A model generated the notes under the pieces. The model worked only from the letters and a program-made list of their open reading frames with translations, did not search any database and was not told where the DNA came from. From contig CABIVQ010000022.1 of assembly GCA_902362365.1 (NCBI GenBank), positions 1 through 47,258 of the forward strand: a DNA stretch of 47,258 nt, in the 5' to 3' direction. Shown here in pieces: positions 1 to 8,891 of this stretch (its first letter is position 1; each line of letters opens with the position of its first letter). The DNA is from Clostridiaceae bacterium (GTDB lineage: Bacteria > Bacillota > Clostridia > Peptostreptococcales > Peptostreptococcaceae). Made by a program: the position numbers and the translations under genes.

Positions 1-72
1 GGTTATTATTACTGTAACATGAACATAAACTTATGAACTATTTTTTTACATATTTTTAGATGTTGCACTTAA

Positions 73-507
73 TATGATAATTTATCATCTAATTATAATT
101 CAGAAGCTTTACCAAAATTTACAGATGCTAGAAAGACTATATTAATAATATTTGTTCTAGAATTTGTTGTTATGCTATATGGTGTAAAAGAACTTAGCTG
201 GTGGTTTGAGGAAATGACAGCTTTATTTACATTTGTAACATTTATTATGATATTCTTTGCAAAACTAAGTGAAAAAGAATTTGTTGGAGAATTTATGGCT
301 GATACCTCAGATTTATTAGGTGTGGCTATAACAATAGGTCTTGCTGTTTTATCTATGCCTATAATGGAACCTCTAGCAGATGTTGTTGGAATAAACAGAG
401 ATATTATAGTTAGTACTTATCAGTTTGGTCAAGGTATAATGAGTTTTATTACTCCTACAGGATTGATACTAGCAATTGTTACTCTTGGTGTAGGAGTATT
501 AATATAA
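73..507 (+). pseudogene. YfcC-family carrier, C-terminal remnant
   Basis: An open frame runs from 73 to the stop at 507, but the first in-frame ATG is at 172 and has no ribosome site. The translated part holds three hydrophobic segments and ends in a QFGQGIMSFITPTG-like stretch. That stretch is typical of the last helices of YfcC/DcuC-type C4-dicarboxylate or basic amino-acid carriers, which are normally about 450-500 residues. All three forward frames upstream of 73 carry stops, so the N-terminal two thirds of the gene are absent rather than merely outside the window. I see a truncated gene, probably dead. The family call is by motif memory and only moderately sure. Confidence 0.6.
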
Positions 508-516
508 TAATTATTT

Positions 517-556
517 AATAAGAGAACTCTACAAATGAGTGTTCTTATTAATTTTT
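517..556 (+). terminator. Rho-independent terminator after the carrier remnant
   Basis: Arms at 517-529 and 537-549 pair with a two-base internal mismatch and are followed by a T-rich run (AATTTTTG). The position just after the stop at 507 fits a terminator of the original carrier gene. Confidence 0.6.
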
Positions 557-631
557 GCTTATTTACTTATATTACTAATGCGTTAATATATGGTAAACTT
601 AAGTTATGAAATTAAGAGGGGGAGTTTTTAA

Positions 632-1438
632 ATGATAAAATTAATAGCATCTGATATGGACGGAACATTATTAGATTCAAATAAAAATATTAATCCAGAA
701 TTTAATAAAATTTTAAATACCTTAAAAGAAAAAGGGATTATATTTGCAGCTATAAGTGGAAGAGATTTAGCATCGTTAAAGTATGCATTTAAGGATGTAA
801 AAGAAGACATTGTTTTTGCTTCAAATAATGGCAATTTCATAGTTTATAAAGGTAAAGTTTTATTTGAAAATTATATTGAAAAAGAAGAACTAAATTGCAT
901 ACTTCCAACAATAAGAAAAAACGCAAAACACTTTACTATATATTGCACTAAAGATGGTGTATATGCAGAAAGTTTATTCCCTTTTATAGCTGGACTTAAA
1001 TTTGGTTTAAAAGTAAAAGTTGTAAAGGATATTACTAAAATAAATTCTAAGGTAATTAAAATAAGTACTTTTGGGAAACAAAAAATGATTGATAGAAGCT
1101 TAAATGCTTTAAATCATTTTAAAGATAGATTTATGATAACTCCCTCAGGATCAACTTGTTTTGATATATGTAAAGTAGGAGGACATAAAGGCCAGGGAAT
1201 TAAAATACTTCAAGACTTATATAATGTAAAATTTGAGGAAACAATGGTATTTGGTGATCATATGAATGATTTAGAAATGATGGATTATGCATATTTTAGC
1301 CATGCAATGGAAAATGCAGAAAAAGAAGTTAAAAGTAGAGCTAGATTTATAGCAAAAACTAACGATGAGAATGGAGTTATTGAAGCTATAAAAAAACATG
1401 TGATTGAAAACTATGATAATAGCTATAGTTATAATTAG
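632..1438 (+). CDS. Cof-type HAD-superfamily phosphatase
   Basis: This is a 268-residue cytosolic HAD hydrolase of the Cof/IIB type, which usually dephosphorylates sugar phosphates or flavin and pyridoxal phosphates. Motif I is DMDGTLLDS near residues 8-16 (nucleophile and acid aspartates), motif II is the Ser of AISGRD, and motif IV is GDHMNDLEMM. The C2 cap lies between motifs II and IV. Length is normal for the family. The start is fixed by a GGGGGAG ribosome site 8 bases upstream. The gene stands alone between two intergenic gaps, so context gives no substrate. The family is near certain; the substrate is unknown. Confidence 0.9.
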   Translation: MIKLIASDMDGTLLDSNKNINPEFNKILNTLKEKGIIFAAISGRDLASLKYAFKDVKEDIVFASNNGNFIVYKGKVLFENYIEKEELNCILPTIRKNAKHFTIYCTKDGVYAESLFPFIAGLKFGLKVKVVKDITKINSKVIKISTFGKQKMIDRSLNALNHFKDRFMITPSGSTCFDICKVGGHKGQGIKILQDLYNVKFEETMVFGDHMNDLEMMDYAYFSHAMENAEKEVKSRARFIAKTNDENGVIEAIKKHVIENYDNSYSYN

Positions 1439-1520
1439 GTAAAGTGAAACTAAAATATATTAAGGATTAATTTTAGATTTACTTAATATAGTTTTATTAG
1501 CTTTTATATTATTTTGAATG

Positions 1521-1526
1521 TATAAT
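1521..1526 (+). promoter_or_regulatory. probable -10 box of the split gene
   Basis: A perfect TATAAT lies 48 bases before the ATG at 1574, but I see no good -35 at 17 bases. It is supported only by position and the match to the -10 consensus. Confidence 0.35.
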
Positions 1527-1573
1527 AGATAAATACAAGTAATTGCAAAATAGGAATCTAAGGAGAAATAGAC

Positions 1574-2289
1574 ATGAATTATATAACACCAAATAATAAG
1601 TATGAAGTATTTGTGAAAAATATATCGATAAAACAAAAATTTGATAAACTAATTACGAAATCAGTTAATATAACACCAAGACAAATTCAAGAGTGTATAG
1701 AATATGCAAGAGAGAGTGTAGAAAACTCTAATGATTACATAGAATTAGTGCCTAATGATATAAAGGATATAAACATTCAAAAAGAGGTTGGAATGCAAAG
1801 AATATTTATAGAAAAAATAGCTGAATGCGGAGTTGTGAACTTCCTAATACACAATAATATAGATAAATCTGTATTATCAAAATACAAAATAGGGATCAAA
1901 ACTGCAATAGCGAAGGAAATACACACTAGATTAATTATAGAAAAAAAGAATTTGAAGATAAGAAAAATAGTAAGAATTATTATATAGGTGTTCATCTTAA
2001 TTTAGAAATGGAAGATAAAAAAGATAGCATAAAAAGGCACTTAGCTAAAGATTTATATAATATTGAAAATGTTCAAATATTTGGATACTTAGATAATAAA
2101 TTTGTCAATGAACTTAAGTATGAAACTATAAAAAATAAATCAGGTAAAAAAGAGTTTAGGTTCTTTACAAAAAAATCTTCTGATTATAACTCTAAAAAAA
2201 GATATGCAAATCTTTTAGGTACTGAATGTAAATGGTACTACTTAGACAGATTAATGCCTATGGATAAATTATTAAAAGTGATAAAATAA
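1574..2289 (+). CDS. hypothetical protein in two frames (-1 shift at A-run)
   Basis: Reading from the ATG at 1574 (ribosome site AAGGAG) gives 137 residues ending at 1987. The -1 frame is open from 1930 to 2289 and continues in the same style (charged, Lys/Asn/Ile-rich, no membrane segment). The two parts fit as one product of about 238 residues if the frame changes at 1942-1948. The heptamer there is A AAA AAG in the exact phase used for -1 frameshifting in E. coli dnaX. I do not recognise the protein family. No strong downstream hairpin is visible, and the nearest upstream AAGGA is about 24 bases from the heptamer. A one-base deletion in the A7 run, in the genome or in the read, is therefore at least as likely as programmed recoding. 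A terminator at 2314 closes the unit. Confidence 0.55.
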
Positions 2290-2313
2290 GCTTAAAAATA
2301 TATATTAATAAAA

Positions 2314-2350
2314 CCCGATTAATAAATAGACTAATTAATCGGGCTTTTAT
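2314..2350 (+). terminator. Rho-independent terminator before mutS
   Basis: A perfect 10-bp stem (2314-2323 with 2334-2343, CCCGATTAAT type) has a 10-base loop and is followed by CTTTTATGTTTTT. It separates the split gene from the mutS transcript. Confidence 0.85.
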
Positions 2351-2444
2351 GTTTTTACCTAAATAATAATCTGCTTATTTATAATAAATTTAATAAAATT
2401 ATTTAATATAAATTGGGGTATACCTTAATAATAACTACCCATTA

Positions 2445-2453
2445 TGGTATAAT
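2445..2453 (+). promoter_or_regulatory. extended -10 promoter of the mutS operon
   Basis: TGGTATAAT is a perfect extended -10 element 30 bases before the mutS start. The -35 at 17 bases (TTAATA, 2425-2430) is weak, as is common when the TG extension is present. It would drive mutS-mutL-miaA. Confidence 0.5.
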
Positions 2454-2482
2454 AATTATTTAGAAAGTAAGGAGGTCGAAAT

Positions 2483-5335
2483 ATGCAAATAGACAGAAGT
2501 AAATTAACGCCTATGATGAAACAGTATTTTGATTGTAAAGATAAATATCCTGATTGTATACTGTTTTTCAGGCTAGGAGATTTCTATGAAATGTTTTTTG
2601 AAGATGCGATTGTTGCTTCAAAGACATTAGAAATAGCACTAACAGGAAAATCTTGTGGATTAGAAGAAAGAGCACCAATGTGTGGTATACCTTTCCATTC
2701 TGCAAATTCATATATATCAAAACTAGTAGAAAATGGATATAAGGTTGCTATAGGAGAGCAACTTGAAGATCCAGCAACAGTTAAAGGAATAGTTAAAAGA
2801 GATGTTATAAGAGTAGTAACACCTGGTACGGTACTTGAAGGTAGTTTACTAGAAAATAAAAAGAATAACTATTTACTTTCTTTATATAAGAAAGATGATA
2901 GTATAGGGCTTACGTATGTAGATATAAGTACAGGAGAAACTAATGCAACATATTTATCTAAAGATAAAATAATTGAAGAAATTGCTAAAATTCATCCAAC
3001 AGAAATAATAATTAATGATTTAAGCTTCGTTGATCAGTTAAGAAATATAGCAACTATAGGAAATACTTATATAAATGAAAGTTTTAATGAATCTTATTTG
3101 AGTACTGAAATATTAAATGAATACTTTAGTGATGAATATTTAAGTAGATTAAGATTTGATGAAAATAATTTAATAAAAACTAGTTTATGTATACTTTTAA
3201 ATTATATTTATAATACACAAAAGCAAGTTACATCAAATATTAACATGATTAATATATACAACTCAAGTGAGTATATGGTACTAGATATGTTCACAAGAAG
3301 CAACTTAGAACTTACCCAAACAATAAGAGGTAGTAAGAAAAAAGGTTCACTTCTTCACGTACTTGATAAAACTTCTACTGCAATGGGAGGTAGACTTCTT
3401 AGAAAATATGTAGAAGAGCCATTAGTAAACAAGAAGAAAATAGAAAATCGTCTTAATGTAATTGAGGAAATTAAAGATGATTTTATGCTAAGAGAAGATT
3501 TAAATGAAATCCTTAAGAATGTATATGATATAGAAAGAATATGTGGAAAAATAGCTTTTGAAAAAGTAACTCCTAAGGAAATGATTCATTTAAAAAATTC
3601 TATTGAAAAGTTACCAGATCTAAATAATATAATAAATTCTTCAAATGCTAATATTCTTAAAAAGTATATTGAAGAAATGGATGACTTAAACGATATTTAT
3701 AATTTAATTGATGAATCTATAAAAGAAGATCCAAGTGTAACTATAAAGGATGGAAATATAATAAAATCTGAGTTTAATGATGAATTAAAAGAACTTAGAG
3801 ATATTTCTAAAAATGGAGCCTTCATGATAAAGGAAATAGAAAATCGTGAAAGAGAAAAAACAGGTGTTAAATCTTTAAAAATAGGATTTAATAAGGTGTT
3901 TGGATACTTTATTGAAATAACTAAAGCTAATTTAAATACTGCTAAAATAGATGAAGGATATATAAGAAAGCAGACATTAAGTAATGCTGAGAGATTTATA
4001 ACTTCAGAATTAAAAGAAATTGAAGATAAGATACTTCATGCTGAAGAAAAGATAAAAACTTTGGAATATGAAATATTCGTAAATATTAGAGAAACTATTT
4101 ATAAGAATATAGATAGAATACAAAAAGTTGCTAAAACAATAGCAAATATAGATGTGTTTGTATCTTTTGCAATAGTTGCATACATGAATAACTATGTAAA
4201 ACCAAATATAAATGAAAATAATAAGTTAGATATAAAGAATGGTCGTCATCCTGTTATAGAGAATATAGTAGGTGAAGAAAACTTCGTACCTAATGATACT
4301 TATTTAAATAGTGGAGAAAATATAATAAATATTATTACTGGACCTAATATGGCAGGTAAGTCTACATATATGAGACAAACTGCAATTATTACACTTATGG
4401 CACATATAGGTTCATTTGTACCTGCTGAATACGCTAATATTCCTATATGTGATAGGATTTTTACAAGAGTAGGAGCTAGTGATGACTTATCTCAAGGTCA
4501 ATCTACATTTATGGTAGAAATGAGTGAAGTTTCTCATATACTGAAAAATGCAACTGATAAAAGTTTAGTAATATTAGATGAGATAGGCAGAGGTACTAGT
4601 ACTTATGATGGTATAAGTTTAGCATGGTCTATAGTAGAATACATTCAAAACAATATAAAATGTAAAACTTTATTTGCTACACATTATCATGAACTAACTG
4701 ATTTAGAAAATGAATTTTCTGATGTTAAAAATTATTCAATAGCAGTTAAAGAAGATAATGAAGGTATTGTCTTTTTAAGAAAGATAATTCCTCAAGGTGC
4801 AGACAAAAGTTACGGTATATACGTTGCTCAGTTAGCAAAGCTTCCAGAAGAAGTAATAAATAGGTCTAAGGAAATATTAAAAGATCTAGAAAAGAATCAC
4901 ATAAATAATAGTGTTGCTATAAAAAAAGACAACATTAAGCTAAATAATTCATATGATTCAATAGATAATGTTCAAGTTGACTTAACTTCTTTAGTAAATA
5001 CAAACATGAATATTAATGAAAAAGTTAATATAGAAAAAGTAAGTAATTTAGAAAAAGAAGTAGAAAAGTTAAAACTAGAAAATAATCAGTTAGCTAAAAA
5101 CTATAAAAACGTAAAAAATGATTATGACAAGTTAAATAAAGACTACAATGAATTAAGTGAAAACTTAGAGTCAAGTGTAATTAGAGAAAGTGCAATAACT
5201 CAAATATCATTTGAGGGTATTAATGGCAATGACTTAGTTGAAGATATACTTGAACTAGACATATTGAGTATGACGCCACTTGATGCTATGAATGCTTTAT
5301 TTAATCTTCAAAAAAAAGCAAAAGATAAAAAATAA
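2483..5335 (+). CDS. mutS: DNA mismatch repair protein MutS
   Basis: MutS finds mismatches and small loops in new DNA and recruits MutL. The mismatch-reading wedge F-Y-E is at residues 34-36 (GDFYEMFFED). The ABC-type ATPase carries Walker A GPNMAGKST at about 620 and Walker B ILDEIGRGTS near 700. FATHYHELT is the His switch. At 950 residues it is roughly 100 longer than E. coli MutS. The extra length lies after the ATPase (about 815-930), a Lys/Asn-rich coiled-coil linker before the short C-terminal helix-loop-helix. The start follows AAGGAGGT. It is first in an operon, with 17 bases to mutL. The identity is certain. Confidence 0.98.
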   Translation: MQIDRSKLTPMMKQYFDCKDKYPDCILFFRLGDFYEMFFEDAIVASKTLEIALTGKSCGLEERAPMCGIPFHSANSYISKLVENGYKVAIGEQLEDPATVKGIVKRDVIRVVTPGTVLEGSLLENKKNNYLLSLYKKDDSIGLTYVDISTGETNATYLSKDKIIEEIAKIHPTEIIINDLSFVDQLRNIATIGNTYINESFNESYLSTEILNEYFSDEYLSRLRFDENNLIKTSLCILLNYIYNTQKQVTSNINMINIYNSSEYMVLDMFTRSNLELTQTIRGSKKKGSLLHVLDKTSTAMGGRLLRKYVEEPLVNKKKIENRLNVIEEIKDDFMLREDLNEILKNVYDIERICGKIAFEKVTPKEMIHLKNSIEKLPDLNNIINSSNANILKKYIEEMDDLNDIYNLIDESIKEDPSVTIKDGNIIKSEFNDELKELRDISKNGAFMIKEIENREREKTGVKSLKIGFNKVFGYFIEITKANLNTAKIDEGYIRKQTLSNAERFITSELKEIEDKILHAEEKIKTLEYEIFVNIRETIYKNIDRIQKVAKTIANIDVFVSFAIVAYMNNYVKPNINENNKLDIKNGRHPVIENIVGEENFVPNDTYLNSGENIINIITGPNMAGKSTYMRQTAIITLMAHIGSFVPAEYANIPICDRIFTRVGASDDLSQGQSTFMVEMSEVSHILKNATDKSLVILDEIGRGTSTYDGISLAWSIVEYIQNNIKCKTLFATHYHELTDLENEFSDVKNYSIAVKEDNEGIVFLRKIIPQGADKSYGIYVAQLAKLPEEVINRSKEILKDLEKNHINNSVAIKKDNIKLNNSYDSIDNVQVDLTSLVNTNMNINEKVNIEKVSNLEKEVEKLKLENNQLAKNYKNVKNDYDKLNKDYNELSENLESSVIRESAITQISFEGINGNDLVEDILELDILSMTPLDAMNALFNLQKKAKDKK

Positions 5336-5352
5336 CCTCTTGGAGGTGGCTT

Positions 5353-7497
5353 ATGTCAAATAGAATAAACATATTAGATGATTTAACAATAAATAAAATT
5401 GCTGCAGGAGAAGTGGTTGAAAGACCCTCTTCTGTTGTTAAAGAATTGGTTGAAAACTGTGTAGATGCAAAATCGACAAAAGTTATAGTTGATATTGTAG
5501 ATGGTGGTAAAAAATCAATAAGAGTAACGGATAATGGTTCGGGTATTTTATCAAGTGAAGTGGATAAATCTTTTTTAAGACATGCAACTAGTAAAATAAA
5601 TGAAATAGATGACTTATATGATTTGTATTCCTTAGGATTTAGAGGAGAAGCTTTAGCATCTATTGCAGCGGTGTCTAAGTTGGAGATGATAACAAAGGCA
5701 AAAGAAGAAGTAGTAGGAACTAAGGTTTTTGTTGAAGGCGGTAAAATTATTTCAAAAGAACCTGTTGGTACTACTAATGGTACTACAATTATTATAAAAG
5801 ATATATTCTTTAATACACCTGTAAGACAAAAGTTCTTAAAATCTACTCATGCAGAGACAATAAATATAAGTGATTTAATTAATAAGCTTGCAATCGGTAA
5901 TCCAGCTGTTCAATTTAAGTATATTAACAATGGAAAACAAATGCTTAACACACCTGGTGATGGAAAGTTAATTAATGTAGTTAGAAGTATTTATGGTAAG
6001 GATATTACAGAGAATTTAATTGAAGTAGATTTTAAATGTGATTATTTTAGAATGAACGGATATATAGGAAATAATAATGTATACAGGTCTAATAAAAACT
6101 TACAACATACTTATATTAATAAAAGGTTTGTAAAAAGTAAGGTTATATTAGATGCTATAAATGAAGCTTACAAATCTATAATACCGATAGGAAAGCACGC
6201 TGTATGCTTTTTAAACATAAGTATAAATCCAGCGAAAATAGATGTAAACATACATCCTACTAAGTTAGAAGTCAAATTTGAAGATGAAAAAGATCTATAT
6301 ATTCATTTAAGAGATTATTTAAGAAGAAGACTTTTAAGTTCAAATTTATTAGGAAAATATGAAACTTATGATAGAACAAGTAATCCTACTATTAAAGTAA
6401 AAGAATATGCAAATAAGGTTAGTGAAAGCTCTAAGCCAATAGAAGTAGTACAAGCTTTAGACAATAAGCCTATAGATAGCTTTAAATCTGTCAATGATGT
6501 ACTCAATCAAAAAAGTGAAGTACATCATAATATAAAAGAAGATAATAATTTAACTAAAAGCTTAGAAAAATCTATTCTTAATAGAGAAACTACTTTATTT
6601 AATGAGAATAAATCATTTAACTTATCTAAAGATAATGAAAGTATCAAACTAACTAAAACTGATAATGTAAATGAGTATATTATAGATGGAAATCTAGATA
6701 TGAGTAAATCATTTTCAATTGAAGACTTAGAAGAACTTGATAAGCTAGACAATTTAGATGAAAGCTATGGTTTAAAGGAATCGAATAGTTTATATGATAA
6801 TACTTTGAATGATAAAATGAAAAGTGATATAAACTCTAATTTTGACAGTGATTATTTAAATGATTCTTCAACAGAAGAAAGTATACAAGAAGGATTTTTT
6901 AAGGAAGATGAGGATAAATTATCATTAGATGGTTATACTGTATTAGGTGTGGTATTTAATACTTATATAGTATTACAAAAAGGTGAGTCAATGTATTTAC
7001 TAGATCAGCATGTTGCTCATGAAAGGATTTTATATGAAGAGTACATGAGTAAATTTTATAAACATGATATAAGTATGCAGATGTTACTTGACCCTATTGT
7101 ATTAGAACTATCAACTGTTGATATGTTACAAGTAGAAAAGAATTTAGACTTATTTATGAACTTTGGTTTTGAGATAGAGATATTTGGTAATAATCATATT
7201 ATGATAAGATGTGTACCAACAACATTTGGAATACCAGAGTCTGAGAAGTTTATATTACAAATAATAGACAATATAGATGAAATAAAAAACAACTATGAAT
7301 TAAAAGGAGAAAAATTTGCATCTATGGCATGTAGAGCAGCTATTAAAGCTAATGATAAAATTCATAAACTTGAAATAGATAACTTGATAAGCCAGTTAAA
7401 TAGATGTGAAAATCCTTTTACTTGTCCACATGGTAGACCAATAGTAGTTGAAATTTCAAAAAAAGAAATAGAAAAAATGTTTAAAAGAATCATGTAA
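5353..7497 (+). CDS. mutL: DNA mismatch repair protein MutL (endonuclease type)
   Basis: MutL couples mismatch recognition by MutS to strand removal. The N-terminal GHKL ATPase shows VVKELVENCVDA, DNGSGI and FRGEALASI. The C-terminal domain has DQHVAHERILYEE, a form of the DQHAxxE metal-binding endonuclease motif with Val for Ala, plus ACRAAIKAND and CPHGRP. This is therefore a nicking MutL, as in bacteria without MutH. At 714 residues it is about 90 longer than B. subtilis MutL. The excess is a Ser/Asn/Asp-rich low-complexity linker at about residues 345-515. A GGAGGTGG ribosome site lies upstream. MiaA follows after 15 bases. The identity is certain. Confidence 0.97.
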   Translation: MSNRINILDDLTINKIAAGEVVERPSSVVKELVENCVDAKSTKVIVDIVDGGKKSIRVTDNGSGILSSEVDKSFLRHATSKINEIDDLYDLYSLGFRGEALASIAAVSKLEMITKAKEEVVGTKVFVEGGKIISKEPVGTTNGTTIIIKDIFFNTPVRQKFLKSTHAETINISDLINKLAIGNPAVQFKYINNGKQMLNTPGDGKLINVVRSIYGKDITENLIEVDFKCDYFRMNGYIGNNNVYRSNKNLQHTYINKRFVKSKVILDAINEAYKSIIPIGKHAVCFLNISINPAKIDVNIHPTKLEVKFEDEKDLYIHLRDYLRRRLLSSNLLGKYETYDRTSNPTIKVKEYANKVSESSKPIEVVQALDNKPIDSFKSVNDVLNQKSEVHHNIKEDNNLTKSLEKSILNRETTLFNENKSFNLSKDNESIKLTKTDNVNEYIIDGNLDMSKSFSIEDLEELDKLDNLDESYGLKESNSLYDNTLNDKMKSDINSNFDSDYLNDSSTEESIQEGFFKEDEDKLSLDGYTVLGVVFNTYIVLQKGESMYLLDQHVAHERILYEEYMSKFYKHDISMQMLLDPIVLELSTVDMLQVEKNLDLFMNFGFEIEIFGNNHIMIRCVPTTFGIPESEKFILQIIDNIDEIKNNYELKGEKFASMACRAAIKANDKIHKLEIDNLISQLNRCENPFTCPHGRPIVVEISKKEIEKMFKRIM

Positions 7498-7512
7498 TTA
7501 AGGAAGGATAGT

Positions 7513-8454
7513 ATGAAGAAGATACCACTGATAATACTTACAGGTCCAACAGCCGTTGGTAAAACAGACTTATCAATAAAAATTGCAAAAGACTTAGATG
7601 CAGAAATAATTTCTGCAGATTCTATGCAAATATATGAGTATATGGATGTAGGAAGTGCTAAGGTTACTAAAGAAGAAATGGATGGTATACATCACTATAT
7701 GATAGATGAAGTAAAACCAGACTTTAAGTTCTCAGTTTCAGAGTTCCAATTAAGAGCAGATAAATATATAGATGAAATAATAGAAAAAAATAAATTACCA
7801 TTAGTAACTGGAGGAACAGGATTATATCTAAATTCATTAATATACAACATGGATTTTGCAAAATCAGATGCAAATAATGAGCTTAGAGAATCTCTTAGAT
7901 TAGAGCTTGAAGAGCATGGAATTGACTACATGCATGAAAAGTTAAGATCATTAGATGAAGAATCTGCAAATAGAATACACAAGAACAATACTAAAAGGGT
8001 GATTAGAGCTTTAGAAGTGTGTCTTAGTGGTGAGAAAATGAATGATTTTTCTAGAGACTTAAAATTCAATGATAAGTATGAACCAATTATAATTGTACTA
8101 AATAGAGAAAGAGATCATTTATATGAAAGAATAAATAAAAGAGTAGATATTATGCTTGAAAAGGGATTAATTGATGAAGTTAAGAACTTACTTAATATGG
8201 GATACTCTAAGGACCTAGTCTCTATGCAAGGGATTGGATATAAAGAAATTATAAAGTATCTAGATGGAGAGTATACTTATGATGAAGCTATTGAAGTGAT
8301 TAAAAGAGACTCTAGAAGATATGCCAAAAGACAAATAACTTGGTTTAAAAGATATGAATCTGCAAAGTGGTTTAATTTAGATGAATATAATGATTTTAAT
8401 ATACTTGAAAAAGATGTATTAACTTATATTGAAAATAAGATTAAACTTGTATAA
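7513..8454 (+). CDS. miaA: tRNA dimethylallyltransferase MiaA
   Basis: MiaA adds a dimethylallyl group to A37 of tRNAs that read UNN codons, the first step to ms2i6A. At 313 residues the length is normal. The P-loop GPTAVGKTDLS lies at residues 9-19, followed by DSMQIYEYMDVGSAK, GGTGLYLNSLIY and the C-terminal RRYAKRQITWFKR tRNA-binding stretch. It is co-transcribed with mutSL (15-base gap, AAGGA ribosome site). The mutL-miaA-hfq order is conserved in many bacteria. Confidence 0.97.
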   Translation: MKKIPLIILTGPTAVGKTDLSIKIAKDLDAEIISADSMQIYEYMDVGSAKVTKEEMDGIHHYMIDEVKPDFKFSVSEFQLRADKYIDEIIEKNKLPLVTGGTGLYLNSLIYNMDFAKSDANNELRESLRLELEEHGIDYMHEKLRSLDEESANRIHKNNTKRVIRALEVCLSGEKMNDFSRDLKFNDKYEPIIIVLNRERDHLYERINKRVDIMLEKGLIDEVKNLLNMGYSKDLVSMQGIGYKEIIKYLDGEYTYDEAIEVIKRDSRRYAKRQITWFKRYESAKWFNLDEYNDFNILEKDVLTYIENKIKLV

Positions 8455-8541
8455 AATATAATAGAGGTATAAGATATAGTATAAAATATTAAATATATAC
8501 ATTAATTTTAAATTTAATTTATCTCGGGAGGGTATTAGGCA

Positions 8542-8796
8542 ATGAAAAATACAGTTTTAAACTTACAGGACCTATTTCTAAACAATGCTAGAAAAGAAAG
8601 AATACCTGTAACAATATACTTAATGAATGGAGTTCAAGTAAAGGGACACGTAAAAGGTTTTGATAGTTACATAATTCTATTAGAAGGGGATAATAGACAA
8701 CAAAATATGATTTATAAGCATGCTGTGTCAACTATAGTGCCAGCTAAGTACATAAATTTACAAAACAATCAACAACAAAATACAAATAATAGATAA
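8542..8796 (+). CDS. hfq: RNA chaperone Hfq
   Basis: Hfq is a hexameric Sm-fold protein that helps small RNAs pair with mRNAs. The 84-residue product starts [17 protein letters not shown]. Sm1 contains the [14 protein letters not shown] core and Sm2 contains [11 protein letters not shown], with the YKH motif of the poly(U) site. The tail is short and Gln/Asn-rich (residues about 73-84). The start follows CGGGAGGG. The 87-base gap from miaA is AT-rich and could hold an extra promoter. The terminator at 8821 ends the operon. Confidence 0.96.
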   Translation: MKNTVLNLQDLFLNNARKERIPVTIYLMNGVQVKGHVKGFDSYIILLEGDNRQQNMIYKHAVSTIVPAKYINLQNNQQQNTNNR

Positions 8797-8815
8797 GTAA
8801 ATAATATAATGCAAT

Positions 8816-8862
8816 AAAAAATGGATATAAGTAATTTAATAATTATTTATATCCATTTTTTA
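8816..8862. terminator. bidirectional terminator between hfq and the permease
   Basis: A perfect 10-bp stem (8821-8830 with 8847-8856, ATGGATATAA type) is flanked by A5 on the left and T6 on the right. It can stop hfq transcripts on the plus strand and permease transcripts on the minus strand. Confidence 0.85.
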
Positions 8863-8891
8863 TTAAGATTTTATAAAAATGTTTAATAATA

